NCBI GenBank assembly: GCA_951230915.1
Contig: OX579634.1
Location: 12,736,725-12,800,724, forward strand
Direction of reading: 5' to 3'
Origin: Antitrichia curtipendula
Taxonomy: Eukaryota > Streptophyta > Bryopsida > Hypnales > Leucodontaceae
DNA length: 64,000 bases
In this document: positions 21,297-33,606 of the stretch, piece after piece
How positions within the stretch are numbered: the first letter of the stretch is position 1
How the letters are laid out: each line of letters opens with the position of its first letter
The notes under the pieces: generated by a model
The model's input: only the letters and a program-made list of their open reading frames with translations
Databases searched by the model: none
Told to the model about the DNA's origin: nothing
Program-made: the position numbers and the translations under genes

Positions 21297-22370
21297 CTCT
21301 ATTTGGTTTGGTGGCTGGTTGAGTATGCTCATAAATTAAGTAGGACACTAAGTTAAATCTAGCCCACGAAGTAGGCTGAGGAGGATAGTTTTGTGTGGTT
21401 TTAGGGGGGTAAAAGTTAAAAAAAGTCCTCTATTTTGAGCCGTGTCTAGGGTATGTTTTAGTCCCCACCTAGCTAATTTGGGGTCTCTAATTGCAAATAT
21501 GAATTCAAAATTTGCAATTAATAAAATAATGTGAAAAATAAAATAAATTCAGCGGTTTCTCCGGAGTTTAAAATCCTACTTTTTCACCCTTTATAGGACG
21601 GGTTTAGCGTCCCACAACATTCTCATGTGATGAGGGTCACAATTTGATCATATTCAAAAGAATCCTCCTCTCCAATCTCTCTCAAAGAATTTGTTGTAAA
21701 TTTTTATAATACATTCCATCCTCAAATTGTCAATACCTTAATCCTAAATCCCTAGTGTATATTAATAAATGCATTTGGCATACTTGATATATCACATACA
21801 TATCACTTAATATTTCATACGTAGTCATCATGATTTTAAGATGTTTCCTTAAATTATAAACTTTATCATCATTACGTTACTAATCCATAAATTTTCTATC
21901 CCTACTATGGTTTAGAAGATTTTCTCCAATGCTCTTGAATATTCTTGAATGTTCTTTTCTTTACATTTTAAGAGTACCTTTTCTTTGATTGATTCTTACT
22001 AAATTCCCTCGTACAATGTCAAATGTTCTCACTCTTTATAGCTCTATTTTAATGTAATTAAACCATACTCCCAAAGTATATTAATAATGGATGAGATAAA
22101 AATGCAAGATTAAAAATTTGAATAGTGCTATTCATTGGAGCCATTCAATTAATGAATTAAAAATGTGCATAAAATCACTACTTTTAGAATGTTACATTTC
22201 AACCCATCACAACAAATTTCATACATAGATTGCCAATATAGTATTCACTATCATTTAAAAAACGTAACGAGTAGAATTCAAAAACTTAGTGGTGAATGCA
22301 ATTATATTTTCTCCATTGTGTCAATTGTGACTAATGTTTGTGACTTCTATTTAAGGAGTTAGTGAAATTC

Positions 22371-23977
22371 CAACAAATTTGACATTTACTTTGAAGTTCC
22401 ATGTCAAAACGACCATGTATGTAAACACAACAATGTAATAATGAAAATTTGTACCCATTCAAAATTGATTTACATGCACTTTGAACACTATTGTCCTAAT
22501 GCCAAACCATCTTGATAAATTTTCTTTTACCCAAAGTATTGGTGAATTGCAATCATTCATCTAGTTATGATTAAAAAAATTTAGATTCAAATTTTTTTCA
22601 AACCTAGGTGATTGCAATCATAGATACCATATAGATAAAATTTAAAATTCGGAACGTCCAACTTTTATTTATACATGAAGTTAAATATATAATATTATTG
22701 TTTACATTGTATGAAAAAAAAAAATTCTCTTTATTTGATGAATGTTGGAATGATTGACCAAAAGAACTTAATGTACAACATTGGAAAAAAAAATTACATA
22801 ATGTGCAACATTTCAACTTATGAAACTATCATCTCATTGGATTCAAGAAAAGTTGAAGACACCTCTATAAAACAAAATCTCAAATAAACATCAATTCATA
22901 ATAGCTCCCGGTAATAACGTTCGGTATTGCCTAAAAAGGTCATATTCGTTATATTGAGACTTTTCGCAATCTCATTTTTATCCTCAATTCGAGGATAAAT
23001 CGCTTTATGTCTTTATTAGTATTTTTTTATAAATAGGTAACAACACCAACTTCTAGAATTTCATTATAGAATCACTATTTTAGCATTATTTATGTTTTAT
23101 TTTAATTAATAATTTTTTAAATGAATTTTCCAATAACTAGCATTATGTCTCAAAATCTGCAAAAAGTCTCAATATAACAAATATGGCCTTTAAAGTTTTT
23201 AGACAATTACCAATTAATGTTTACAACAATTTTAGAATGAGTTCATTTACACTTTTGAACTAAATTCATATTGCATGCACATTCAATCTTGTTTACTTTA
23301 AATGTTTCACTTCCATTTTCTTTTTAATGTTTAAATAAGACTGAACTTTCAAAAAAATTAGTTTACATTTTACTAATGTAAGTACCCTCTACTTTTGAGG
23401 TTAGGGACATTTTTTACGTGCGAATTAACAAGCTTTGAACATTCTTTAAAAATTTTAGAACATATTCAAATAATACTCACTAACGTGCATTGGAATTGCA
23501 TAAACACACATATCATAAAACTTTGAACATATATATGATGCATACATATGATTGAAAAAAATTTAGAATTTAGGGTGCCTTGCATAATGATTTGGGTGTT
23601 TTTGAAGATCCTTTGATCATCACCAATGAAGCACACTCCATAATAATTAGAAGTTACAAATTAGAACTATTGGGAGACTTGAAAGAGGTTGGATGGCATA
23701 GATGGAATGCTAAAGCAAAAGGGTGCATATCACGTAGCAAATAGTGTGGGTAGGGCGGTGATTGTCACCACCACCAAGTGGGAATAACGGTGTCACAACC
23801 TTCATCTTGAAGTGTGTCTGTGCCACTTTAGTAAAAAAGGGGGATGTTGAGGGTGACTCTTTAAGCCATGCAAGAGATGGGGTGTGAAGAATTGGGAGTC
23901 CCAAGCAATTAGACCATTCAAACTATTTTCTCGGGACAAATAAAGTGCCGTGCTACACACTTTTGAAAAGCTTGTAA
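22371..23977. other. spacer of the inverted repeat, related to 26.9-28.9 kb
   Basis: It is AT-rich, without a recognisable gene. From about 22380 to 23570 it matches 26870-28920 in direct orientation, apart from the TTAA element inserted there. The last 400 bp (about 23580-23977) have no counterpart seen elsewhere, and include a short ACCACC/GGTGGT-like patch near 23757-23780. Confidence 0.6.
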
Positions 23978-25246
23978 GAATTTCACTAACTCCTTAAATA
24001 GAAGTCACAAACATTAGTCACAATTGACACAATGGAGAAAATATAATTGCATTCACCACTAAGTTTTTGAATTCTACTCCGTTACGTTTTTTAAATGATA
24101 GTGAATACTATATTGGCAATCTATGTATGAAATTTGTTGTGATGGGTTGAAATGTAACATTCTAAAAGTAGTGATTTTATGCACATTTTTAATTCATTAA
24201 TTGAATGGCTCCAATGAATAGTACTATTCAAATTTTTAATCTTGCATTTTTATCTCATCCATTATTAATATACTTTGGGAGTATGGTTTAATTACATTAA
24301 AATAGAGCTATAAAGAGTGAGAACATTTGACATTGTACGAGGGAATTTAGTAAGAATCAATCAAAGAAAAGGTACTCTTAAAATGTAAAGAAAAGAACAT
24401 TCAAGAATATTCAAGAGCATTGGAGAAAATCTTCTAAACCATAGTAGGGATAGAAAATTTATGGATTAGTAACGTAATGATGATAAAGTTTATAATTTAA
24501 GGAAACATCTTAAAATCATGATGACTACGTATGAAATATTAAGTGATATGTATGTGATATATCAAGTATGCCAAATGCATTTATTAATATACACTAGGGA
24601 TTTAGGATTAAGGTATTGACAATTTGAGGATGGAATGTATTATAAAAATTTACAACAAATTCTTTGAGAGAGATTGGAGAGGAGGATTCTTTTGAATATG
24701 ATCAAATTGTGACCCTCATCACATGAGAATGTTGTGGGACGCTAAACCCGTCCTATAAAGGGTGAAAAAGTAGGATTTTAAACTCCGGAGAAACCGCTGA
24801 ATTTATTTTATTTTTCACATTATTTTATTAATTGCAAATTTTGAATTCATATTTGCAATTAGAGACCCCAAATTAGCTAGGTGGGGACTAAAACATACCC
24901 TAGACACGGCTCAAAATAGGGAACTTTTTTTAACTTTTACCCCCCTAAAACCACACAAAACTATCCTCCTCAGCCTACTTCGTGGGCTAGATTTAACTTA
25001 GTGTCCTACTTAATTTATGAGCATACTCAACCAGCCACCAAACCAAATAGAGTTTATTCAGTGTATGGTTCTTGCAGAGCATCTAAAAAATGAATGGGAT
25101 GGTAGGGCATCTCGAACTCACCCAAGGCAACAAGCTGTGAGCACCAAGCCAACCAAACGTACCAGCTCGAAGAGCCCATCTTAGCCGTCCAACCATCTGA
25201 AGGGCCCAGATGGAAGGAGCCCTTCCTCAAACTTGAGGCTGCCTGG

Positions 25247-26033
25247 TTGCTTGGAGGCTCCAGCAATCTACACTGAATTTTGAAATTAGGTAGCCCCTCG
25301 CTAATTTCTTGACATTCTACACTATACACAAGGTAATTCAACCTATGGTAGGTAGAATTCTGAACCAGCCTAATTCAAGCCAAAAACTTCTTGTGAAGTA
25401 CATTGCACAAGATACATATACTGCTTATGAAATTGTGGGCCTGCATTAGGTTGGTCCAAAGTTGGCCTGTCATAGGTAGAGTTACCTTATATATGTATTG
25501 TTACTAAAGAAGGATACAGTAATGTAGGAACTATGTGTGCCATATGGGTTGGTGCACTTGTTCATGGCCAAATTTAGAGTCATATACGTCTCCATGTGGA
25601 CAAGCAATGAGTCATAAAGTAACTTCTCTGGGTAAATTAAAGCAACCTAAGGTACTTTTGCTCTAAAAGCAATCCCTATCTAGGAATGGGTGACATATTG
25701 CTTGAATATCTATTATTGTCAATGATGAGGCAAGTAGGCTTAAGTGGTCGCTTTAAGAGCATACTACCTTAATTGTGAAGGCAACCCAATTTCACTGTTT
25801 GGTGTAGCCTTGTGGAACAATTCTCCATCCATTGCCCACACATAATTATATCTTGGCTCCATTGCTCCATGGCCCAAGCACACACCGACAAGGTTTCAAA
25901 TTGCTTTTTGTATAGTTGTGCGGACTAGGGTGAACTGACCCTCTCGCTCATCCCCCAAGGAAAATGCTAAATTTTTTTATTTGCCACACATAGTGAAATT
26001 TGCAAATTTTGAATTCATATTTGCAATCATAGA
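25247..26033. other. intergenic DNA with dispersed repeat traces
   Basis: No gene is seen. The stretch about 25270-25810 shares several blocks with about 54990-55245: an AATTTCTTGACATT block, CTCCATGTG, GTAAAGTAACTT, and GGCAACC...TTCACT. It is therefore part of a dispersed repeat. A short AAGGTA-ended MITE copy lies within it. Confidence 0.5.
25649..25770. mobile_element. AAGGTAG-family MITE, short copy
   Basis: The left end AAGGTACTTTTGCTCTAAAAG and the right end, read as reverse complement AAGGTAGTATGCTCTTAAAG, are inverted relatives of the ends of the copies at 56.9, 59.8 and 62.5 kb. At about 122 bp it is a shortened member. Confidence 0.6.
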
Positions 26034-26182
26034 TTGGCATAGGGCTCTAAAATGGATCACCTTCTAAAATGTACATTGTCTGTACGTTACTAAGGGCTAT
26101 GAAAAAGCAACATGTACAAATAGTGTACATATAAGAAAGTGGGCCATTTTAGAACCCATGCCATTTCAGGACCTCCTACCTT
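26034..26182. mobile_element. possible degraded AAGGTAG-family MITE
   Basis: GGCTCTAAAATGG near 26043, then paired blocks around GTACATT/AATGTAC, and an end TCAGGACCTCCTACCTT at 26182 resemble the same MITE family. The left end has decayed. It lies at the edge of the diverged repeat copy that follows. Confidence 0.35.
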
Positions 26183-28950
26183 AGTACATTTCATCCTCAA
26201 ATTGTCAATATCTTAACCCTAACCCCCTAATGTATATTAATAAATGTCTTTTGCATACTTGATATGTTGCATTGTAGGATTCATAATATTTCATATATAG
26301 TCATCAATATTATAAAGGTATGACAAAAATCACAATATGATTTCAAGCTATTTAAATAAATTATAAATTTTATCATCACTACCTTACTAATCCATAGACT
26401 CTCTTTTCCTACTATAGTAGAGAAGATTTTTTCCAATTTTCTTGAATACTCTTGAATGTTCTTTTCTTCTCATCTTGAAAGTACCTTTTCATTGATTGAT
26501 TTTAACTAAATTCCCTCGTACAGTTCCAAATGTCCTCCCTCTTTATAGTTCCATTTTATAATAAAATTATACTACTTAAGTGTATTAATAATGTAAGACA
26601 TAAAATCTAAGATAAAAAATCTGAATAGTGCTATTCAATTAGGCCATTCAATTAATTAATAAAAAATGTGCATAAAATCACTACACTTGGAGTATAACAT
26701 TTCAACCCATCACAACAAATTTCATATATAGCTTGTCAATATTGTATTCATTATCATATATAAATCAAGTGGAGTTCAAAATTTAGGGGTTAATGCGGTT
26801 TTATTTTCTCCATCATATCAATTGTGACTAGTGTTAGTAATTTCTATTTAAGGAGTCAATGACATTAATCAAATTTGAAATTTACTTCTAAGTATAATGT
26901 CTAAATGACTATCTACCCAAACACAACATCGTAATGATAAAGATTTGTACCTATTTAAGATTAATTAACAAGCACTTATAACAATATTGTCCTAATGCAA
27001 GACCATCTTCATGGGATTGTTTTTTTATATAAAATACTAGTGATCTGCAATCATTCATCTAGTTAAAATTAAAAAATTTAAGGTCCACATTTATACAAAA
27101 CATGGGTGATTGCAATCATACATACCATAGGGATAGAATTTAAAATTAGAAATCCCAACTTTTATTCATACATCAACTTAAATATGTATTATTATTTTAA
27201 TTATATGAAAAAAAAAAAATTCTCATTATCTCATGAATTTTGACATGATTGGCCAAAAGAACTTAATGTACAAACCTTATAAATATTTTGCATAATGTGC
27301 AACATTTCAACCTATAAAACTATCATCTCATTGCATTCAATAAAAATTGCAAACACCTCTATAGAACAAAATCTCAAATAAATCAATTCTCTACTATTTC
27401 AACCAATCATAAACAAAAACAAAATGAAAGTCTTTAAATTACTATTTTAGTGCATTTTATAAGTTTTATCCTATAAATTCATTTGAAAAATATTTATGCA
27501 TTTCTTTGAAATTCAATTATATGGATGTTCTTTTATAAGAATGACACATATATACTCTTTAGAGTTAAAGCTACAAAAATGTTTAAGAAACATGAATTTA
27601 TAATAACTTTTGATATTGCTTAAAGCCTTTAGACAATTACGGATTAATGTTTAGGATGGTTTTAGAAATGAGTTCATTTACACTTTTGAGTTAAATTCAT
27701 ATTGCATGCACAATCTTTTTTACTTTTAAATGTTTTACTTCCATTTTTCTTAAATGTTTAAATAAGGTTAACCCCTAAACGTCGGAGACTATGTTTTCAC
27801 CCAAAACAGTCCAAAACTGCCATTTCTGATACAAGCACCAAATTTTAGATAATAAAACATTTTTGGACAAAGTAACCGTAGGATCTTGTAGTAAACTAGT
27901 TTGGAAATATGTGGAAAAAATTTCAGAATTTTTCATCGTGTAGATTGCAAGATTTTAACGTTTGAAGTGACAAAACTCATTTTTTTAGCCCTGTAAAAAT
28001 ACGGGCAGCTGCACTTCACAAGGTCACATTTGTATGAAAAAATCTCCAAAATGATTGTGCTTCTTTGGATTCATTCTTCAAGGCAAGTTGGCTACATGCT
28101 TAAAAAATTTTAGATCATTTGGAATTGTACAACATATAGAAAAAGTATAGCAAGTAGAAAGAAGTAGAGAATGATTCAAAACACTAAATTGTTAAGAATT
28201 TAATTATAAAATTGAAAAATTCTAATTCCAACGGTGGTAATATAGTAATAAACAATTTACATTATATGCTTCTTCTTTTTTTCAAAAAATATTAAAAATT
28301 GAGTTAAATTAAGGACTACAAAGTTTATTTTTGAGTAGGGAATCCATAACTACCCGCAAACTAGAGCACCTCATAACTTTCAACTCACAAATCAAAATGG
28401 AATGATTCAAAGCTTTCCAAGTATATATAAATCTAAAGAGCCAATTTCAAATTTTTATTTTTGAAAAAAGTTTTTTTTTAGATTTTTTAGATTTTTTTTT
28501 GGGCTGCCCGTCAAGCATTGAAAATTACAGATCATGCAATAACTTTTGAACAATGAAGTCAAAAGTTATGAAAATTGTTGGGCCTTAAAGATAAACCTCG
28601 TCCCTATATTGTGAGAAAATTTCAGCAAAAAACAATAAAAACTCCATACGCAATGAGCTGCCTAAAATCGCTATGTTGCCAAAAAAGGCAGTTTGGACGT
28701 TTAGGGGTTAAGCTTTCAAAAAAGTTAGTTTACATTTTACTAATATGACTAATCCCTACTTTTGAGGTTAGTGGCATTAGTCATATGTGAATTAATAAGC
28801 TTTGAACATTCTTTAGCTTTTTAAAACATATTCAAATAATACTCACGAATGTACATTGGAATTGCCATACACATATATAACAAAATTTTGAACATATATA
28901 TGATGCATACATATTATTGAAGTAAGAAATTAAAAAAAGATCTAATGTTG
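26183..28950. repeat. diverged direct copy of the inverted-repeat arm plus spacer
   Basis: It follows 21710-23570 in order and orientation: CATCCTCAAATTGTCAATA, then TTCAACCCATCACAACAAATT, then the GCAATCAT blocks, then GAGTTCATTTACACTTTTGA, then TTTGAGGTTAG. Divergence is clearly higher than between the two inverted arms. This copy is therefore older, or separated earlier. It contains TTAA element copy B, for which 23336-23350 serves as the empty site. Confidence 0.75.
27768..28711 (+). mobile_element. TTAA-flanked non-autonomous element, copy B
   Basis: TTAA at 27768-27771 and 28708-28711 flanks a 936-bp insert with perfect inner ends CCCCTAAACG / CGTTTAGGGG. The paralogous site at about 23336-23350 lacks the insert. 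Joining the flanks with one TTAA gives the same length as that empty site, so TTAA is the target duplication. There is no long open frame. Internal landmarks shared with copies D and F are CTATGTTTTCACC, AGCTGCACTTCACAAG and CTTCTTTGGATTCATT. Confidence 0.85.
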
Positions 28951-29151
28951 TACATAATATATGAAAATACAATAACTATAATAAACTAGCAGTTAAAATT
29001 GCTATAATTTTCATTTTCATTAAATAAATAACACCAAACAACTAGTTTGAATTAAACAAAATTTGCATCTACCTTCCTAATATATATTCAATTCCTTAAA
29101 AAACAATTCCACGTCCTGTTCAACCTTACATTCTTGAGTGTCTGGTGCTCG
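28951..29151. other. intergenic AT-rich DNA
   Basis: No gene or repeat was recognised between the 26-29 kb repeat copy and the MULE-associated MITE. Confidence 0.4.
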
Positions 29152-29696
29152 GGGGGTGCACTTAGTTCTACTACTACAATGAACAAGTGGTTTCTAATAA
29201 ACTACAATTTCAACCTAAAATTTGGAGCATTGTTTAATAATGACTATGGATTTCTATTGCCAAAATTTCCAACTCAAATAAAATATGAAATTACTTCTTG
29301 AAGAGGTTGAAAATGAACTAAAATGGCATATTTTTCAACTCAAATAATTATAGGGAAAAAATTTAGATGAGCATTGAATCAATATTCAACTCAAAACGAG
29401 CTTTCAATAGAGAGTTATTTTTAGGAATTTTTTGTTCATTTTTTAGACAATTTTTTCTTATATAATACATGGATTTGAAAGTTATTTTTTTAATTCTATA
29501 GTGTATCTTTTTACTTCAAAAATTTGTAACTAATTATTATTAACAAATAAAAATATCAATAATTCAAAATATAAACTTTCAAAGTAGAAAAATCTATTCA
29601 TATTTTATTTATTTATTTATATTTAAAATTCAAAAAGTGTATAGGGGGTCCAAGGTTTTGTTCGCACGTGGTTTCTAATGGATACTCTAAGTGAAC
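29152..29696. mobile_element. MULE-associated MITE, copy 1
   Basis: The ends are GGGGGGTGCACTTAG on the left and CTAAGTGAACTCC on the right, inverted relatives of each other. The whole 545 bp is matched by 62857-63496 in direct order, including GACTATGGATTTCTATTGCC-like and GTGTATCTTTTTACTTC blocks. It covers the last codons of the open frame that ends at 29623. It therefore either inserted into the 3' end of the MULE or is a terminal part of it. No target duplication could be fixed by eye. Confidence 0.6.
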
Positions 29697-32600
29697 TCCT
29701 ATGGTCTGGTATAATACTATGACTCTCTCTTACTATTGTATATTGGCAATTGTAGCACTCAATGACAATAACTCCATTAAAAAATATATTCAAACCCTCA
29801 CAATTAGGACATTGACTTCTACAAAGCTTTAGCAATTTCATCGTTGTGCGCTTCTTTTGCAACAATTGTTTTTGACGTTGTAATTTGATTCCATCGTTAG
29901 GCCTTGGATATTGTACCACATCTGCTTTTCTACCACTTGAATTTTCATAATGTAATCTTTGTTTTTTTCTTTGACTCCCATGTCCAAAACTCTCTTGCAA
30001 TGGGATGATACTTCTATCTTCCCTTGGCATGAGTATTTGACTTGGTTTCAATTACAGACCCATAGATTTTTGAAAAACGACCATAAACATTTCTCCAATC
30101 CTCTTTAAGGCATTGCATTTCTCTGTTGTCAAATTTGCATACCTTTCCTTTGGAATATTTTGGGATGTCGTCATGTTTTGAGATATTTAAAAACATCTCT
30201 TTTATAAACTCATTGTCATCATTAGGATTTAGGAAAGGTTTTCCATTAGGATCCCTACTTACATCCGCACTTAGACCTTCATATTGATCCTCACTTGGAC
30301 CCCCATCAAAACTCCCACTTAGTCCCTTATCCAACCCTCCGCTTGGACCTTCACTTAGACCCACACATGCATCTTCACCAAATCTTCCAAGTCATGGATA
30401 AATCCATGAGGTTTATATATGTCCAGTAGCAAATCAAATAAATGTTGGTATTCATCATCAACAATTTGTTTCACAACCAACATGTGTTTACATATTGGAC
30501 TATAGTCGTTACACTTACACCATTCACGAGATAAACTAACTCTATACCATTTGTTTGAGAGGATTTGACTTTGGAACGCAAACTCCAAATGACATGGATC
30601 AATCACTTCTAAATTTGTTGATTGCTCCTCTTTATATCGTTGGACGAATTTTTTGGCCTTTTGCAATCTTGTTGTTCTATTCTTGTCTCCTCCTCTAATA
30701 GAGTACTTTTGTGATTCACTCAACCAATGAGCATTATTGTAATGCTCATCTAATGTCAATCTTCTAAATTGCCGTTCACTATCTGGATTGCCTATTATTG
30801 CAAAAATCAATTCATCAAATCTTTGATTGACTTTTTCATCTAATAAGGTATATTTCACATATTGCCACATGTGTTCTGCAAGATTCGTTGTGTTTGCATG
30901 TCCGTGCTTGAACATTCTAGTTGATTTAGGCCACATAGGTTTCTAAGGATTGTTAGGTCTTGCCCAACCTTATTCAATATACTTTTATACACTTGCATTA
31001 TTAGCATATTGAATTTTTATCTTTTCATTTGCTACATTGAAGTCGTTTTTGGTAATTGCCTCCAACATAGAGCACATTCTTTTATATAGATTGTTGCGGA
31101 GAGTCTCATGCACTTTAGGCAACAAATGGTCCATCCATGCATTTTTTGCATGAAACCAACACAAAAGCAATCTACACTTTGTTTAAATTCCTCCAACTAT
31201 TTGTTTTTCCTAGCACCCAACATCTTCATTGATTGCCCTCATTTTAGCAATTCTTGAAGTTTTATCCTTGTCAAATACTATTGCGTTTGGTTGGATCGTA
31301 CCCATATTTTGAAACACAACTTTTATAGTAAGCCACAATGTCGTTCCCACTTGGCCACTTTCATTATCATCACGACACATCATAATGAAAATAGGCATAT
31401 CCAAACCACTTGAATTGGAGCACATGCCAACAAATAATGGCATTCACCATTGATTAGTTTAAAATGTGGAATCAGTCACCCATGCCGAGTTTGGAGTAAT
31501 AATATTACACACTTGAGCATCTTCTCAATTTGCATTACTAACACAAACGGTCGCTTATTAGGATCTGCATTTAAAGGATCATATGGTTGATAAAAAATCA
31601 CCCTTTTCTTCTCAATCCATTTGCGAACTGTTTGTTGTACTACATCATAGTCATCTTCATCACATCTTTCATGCATTTGAAGTCGATAGGAGAGGGTTGA
31701 TGCTTCCTTTGGATTCAAGCTAAAACAAAATGTTTTTTGGTCGTACAAAGGAGCGTTTTGTGCAAGATGTTTTTGCACCTTTTTGAATACGCTAGTGCTA
31801 ATTGGATGTTATTTAAGTTTTGTAACATCTTTGCACAATTATTTATTGCACTTTGATGAACGGGCAAAAAAATAACAATATGTCATCGACCTTGGTTCAT
31901 GTCCATTGTGTTCTTCATTCACATGAATCTCAATATTCCGGCCCTCTTCATTCGGATATATGACTTTCACATAAAATTTGCATCCCACATATTTGGTTGT
32001 TGAGTATTGTTTCTCTCTATTGTTCAATCTTTTATTGTCATTGATTTACCTTGAAATGTTATTCTCCAGTGACATACATATATGAGGACCTTGGATGCGA
32101 AAGGCTTCACGCGAGAGTATCTATGAATTGGTTTCAAGCGCACCAAGTATTGGGCTATTAAGTTATTCAGAAGTCCTCCACCTCTGCCAAAGGCGTTGTA
32201 TACTTTGTATTGTATTGTTGCAATTGACAAACCGTCCTTTCATGTGCTTGATGCCTATAGTAACAGTCCGAAGATGAGCTAATGACTTTTTCAATAAAAG
32301 TTTTTGAGATGCCATTTAGTTGTATACCCACCATCCACCCTTCCTCCCCAATTTTTGCAACTGTCTCCTTATATGTTTCATGTCTTTCATCTCCATGGTG
32401 CTCTTTTAATATAATTGAGGGTCATTCTTCAACATATGGGATGAAAAGGTGGGGGTGTTTTTTTTATTGAATAAGCGTATTTTTCCATTTGTCCCAATAC
32501 TTACCTCAAATTGTCTTCCATATTTTTCCCACTTTTTCAAAATTTCCTTATACCATGCTTCCAATGAAGCTCCCTCTTGACTAAAAAAATTAGGATCCAA

Positions 32601-32885
32601 AGTGCTAATAGTGTTTGTTGAAGGCACCATTCTTCCATTGCACCAATTGATAAAGTAATTTTTCAACCCCAGTTGAAAGGAATAATATGTTGTATGCACA
32701 AACAAAAAAGGATCCAAATATTCTTTTTGAACTCCATCCACATACTCTCCACCAAAAACTTCTTCATCACTTTCTAAAAGCAGTGGTAAATTAAAGTCAA
32801 TTTCCTCATCGGAAAGGAGATCATTGAGGTTAAGAACCTTGAAAATGTCTCCTACATCATCCATCGCCCTCCACTTCACTTTCAA
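29623..32885 (-). pseudogene. MULE-type transposase gene, heavily degraded
   Basis: Consecutive minus-strand fragments in shifting frames give the layout of a Mutator-like/FAR1-related transposase. The fragments are: an acidic N-terminal part (32885-32406), an N-terminal DNA-binding-like part with GCKFYVKV and EEHNGHEP (about 32027-31839), the catalytic start TDSTF followed by TNQW (about 31470-31445, with two stop codons inside), PNAIVFDKD (about 31290), CWFHAKNAWMDHLLP (about 31160), and a SWIM zinc finger CKCNDYSPICKHM (about 30540-30480). A Gly/Ser/Asp repeat region (30364 on) and a C-terminal CPNC...CYNC zinc-ribbon-like motif (about 29810-29730) follow. Many frame breaks and stops are present; this copy cannot encode a full transposase. 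Confidence 0.75.
30355..30936 (-). pseudogene. MULE transposase segment with SWIM zinc finger
   Basis: This is the longest surviving MULE frame (193 codons). It begins KSTRMFKHGHANTTNLAEHMW, of which the HANTTNLAEHMW block is typical of the post-catalytic region. It ends after the SWIM finger (C-x-C...C-x-H). The next fragment, rich in GLS/GGPSED repeats, overlaps its end in another frame, so one base has been gained or lost near 30360. Confidence 0.65.
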
Positions 32886-33590
32886 CCCACTTCTATTGCA
32901 ATCATCCTCTTGGTTTCCATAAACAACTAATTGTTATATCTACCACAACCAACACACAATAAGGTTAATATCAGACAAACAACTCTAAATTTTCAAGTAA
33001 ATCTAAAATCAAGACATTGAATTGTCCATCATAATGATTCCAACATTTCATTCTTATTCCAAAAACTTTTTTAACTTGGTGGTGCCCTAAACTACATGTT
33101 TAATATTTTGCAAAAAGAGACCGTCTCTACCCCACCTCTGCTTTGGTGGTGCTTTAAAGCATGTGCACAAAATATGAGCAAGGGACCCACCCACCCATCC
33201 ACCCTTTTGTCCCATAGTACTCTAAATGACTTGTTGAAATTTCACAAAGAGGTGACGGAGATTGCCATTCCTTTGTCCCAATGGTAGTCTGAACCAAATG
33301 CTCAAATTTTTGCAAGTGGTGGCACCCCCACTAATCACATTGCCCAAGGGTGCCCGTACCCACTTCAAAATGATTAAACATGTGGTGAGGGTTACCACCA
33401 ATTTTGAAGAGGTGGTACTCATTGTTACCACTTCAAGGATAAATTGTGAGAGTTCGATGAGAATCGAGGGCAAAGCGATAGATTAGGGTTAGGATTTACT
33501 TTTATGACACAATAATGCAAGATACAACATGCTTAGATACTTCGACCACTGTCTTGTGTAAGGCTTTTTTCATCTTCTATCTGTAGCAAA
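32886..33590. other. intergenic DNA between the MULE and the older LINE
   Basis: No gene was recognised. Around 33080-33430 there are several GGTGGT/ACCACC-containing stretches resembling the minisatellite at 41.4-41.9 kb. The outer end of the MULE was not identified. Confidence 0.5.
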
Positions 33591-33606
33591 CTTGTATGAA
33601 GCAGTT

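Larger units (their letters stand above)
21102..25246. repeat. large inverted repeat, 1269-bp arms, 1.6-kb spacer
   Basis: The left arm 21102-22370 and the right arm 23978-25246 are reverse complements, nearly identical by eye over their full length, with only scattered differences (more in the outer 220 bp). Matching landmarks include CCAGGCAGCCTC at the outer ends, GGTTGGACGGCT, GGACGGGTTTAGCGTCCC, and GAGTTAGTGAAATTC at the inner ends. The spacer 22371-23977 is not palindromic. Arms of equal length suggest a single inverted duplication or a foldback-type element. No transposase frame lies in arms or spacer. The left arm begins 43 bp after the MBOAT stop. Confidence 0.9.

Noticed and set aside
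22604..22816. Small Cys/Phe-rich minus-strand frame in the inverted-repeat spacer
   Set aside because: It falls in AT-rich repeat DNA and is not conserved in the diverged copy near 27.1-27.3 kb.
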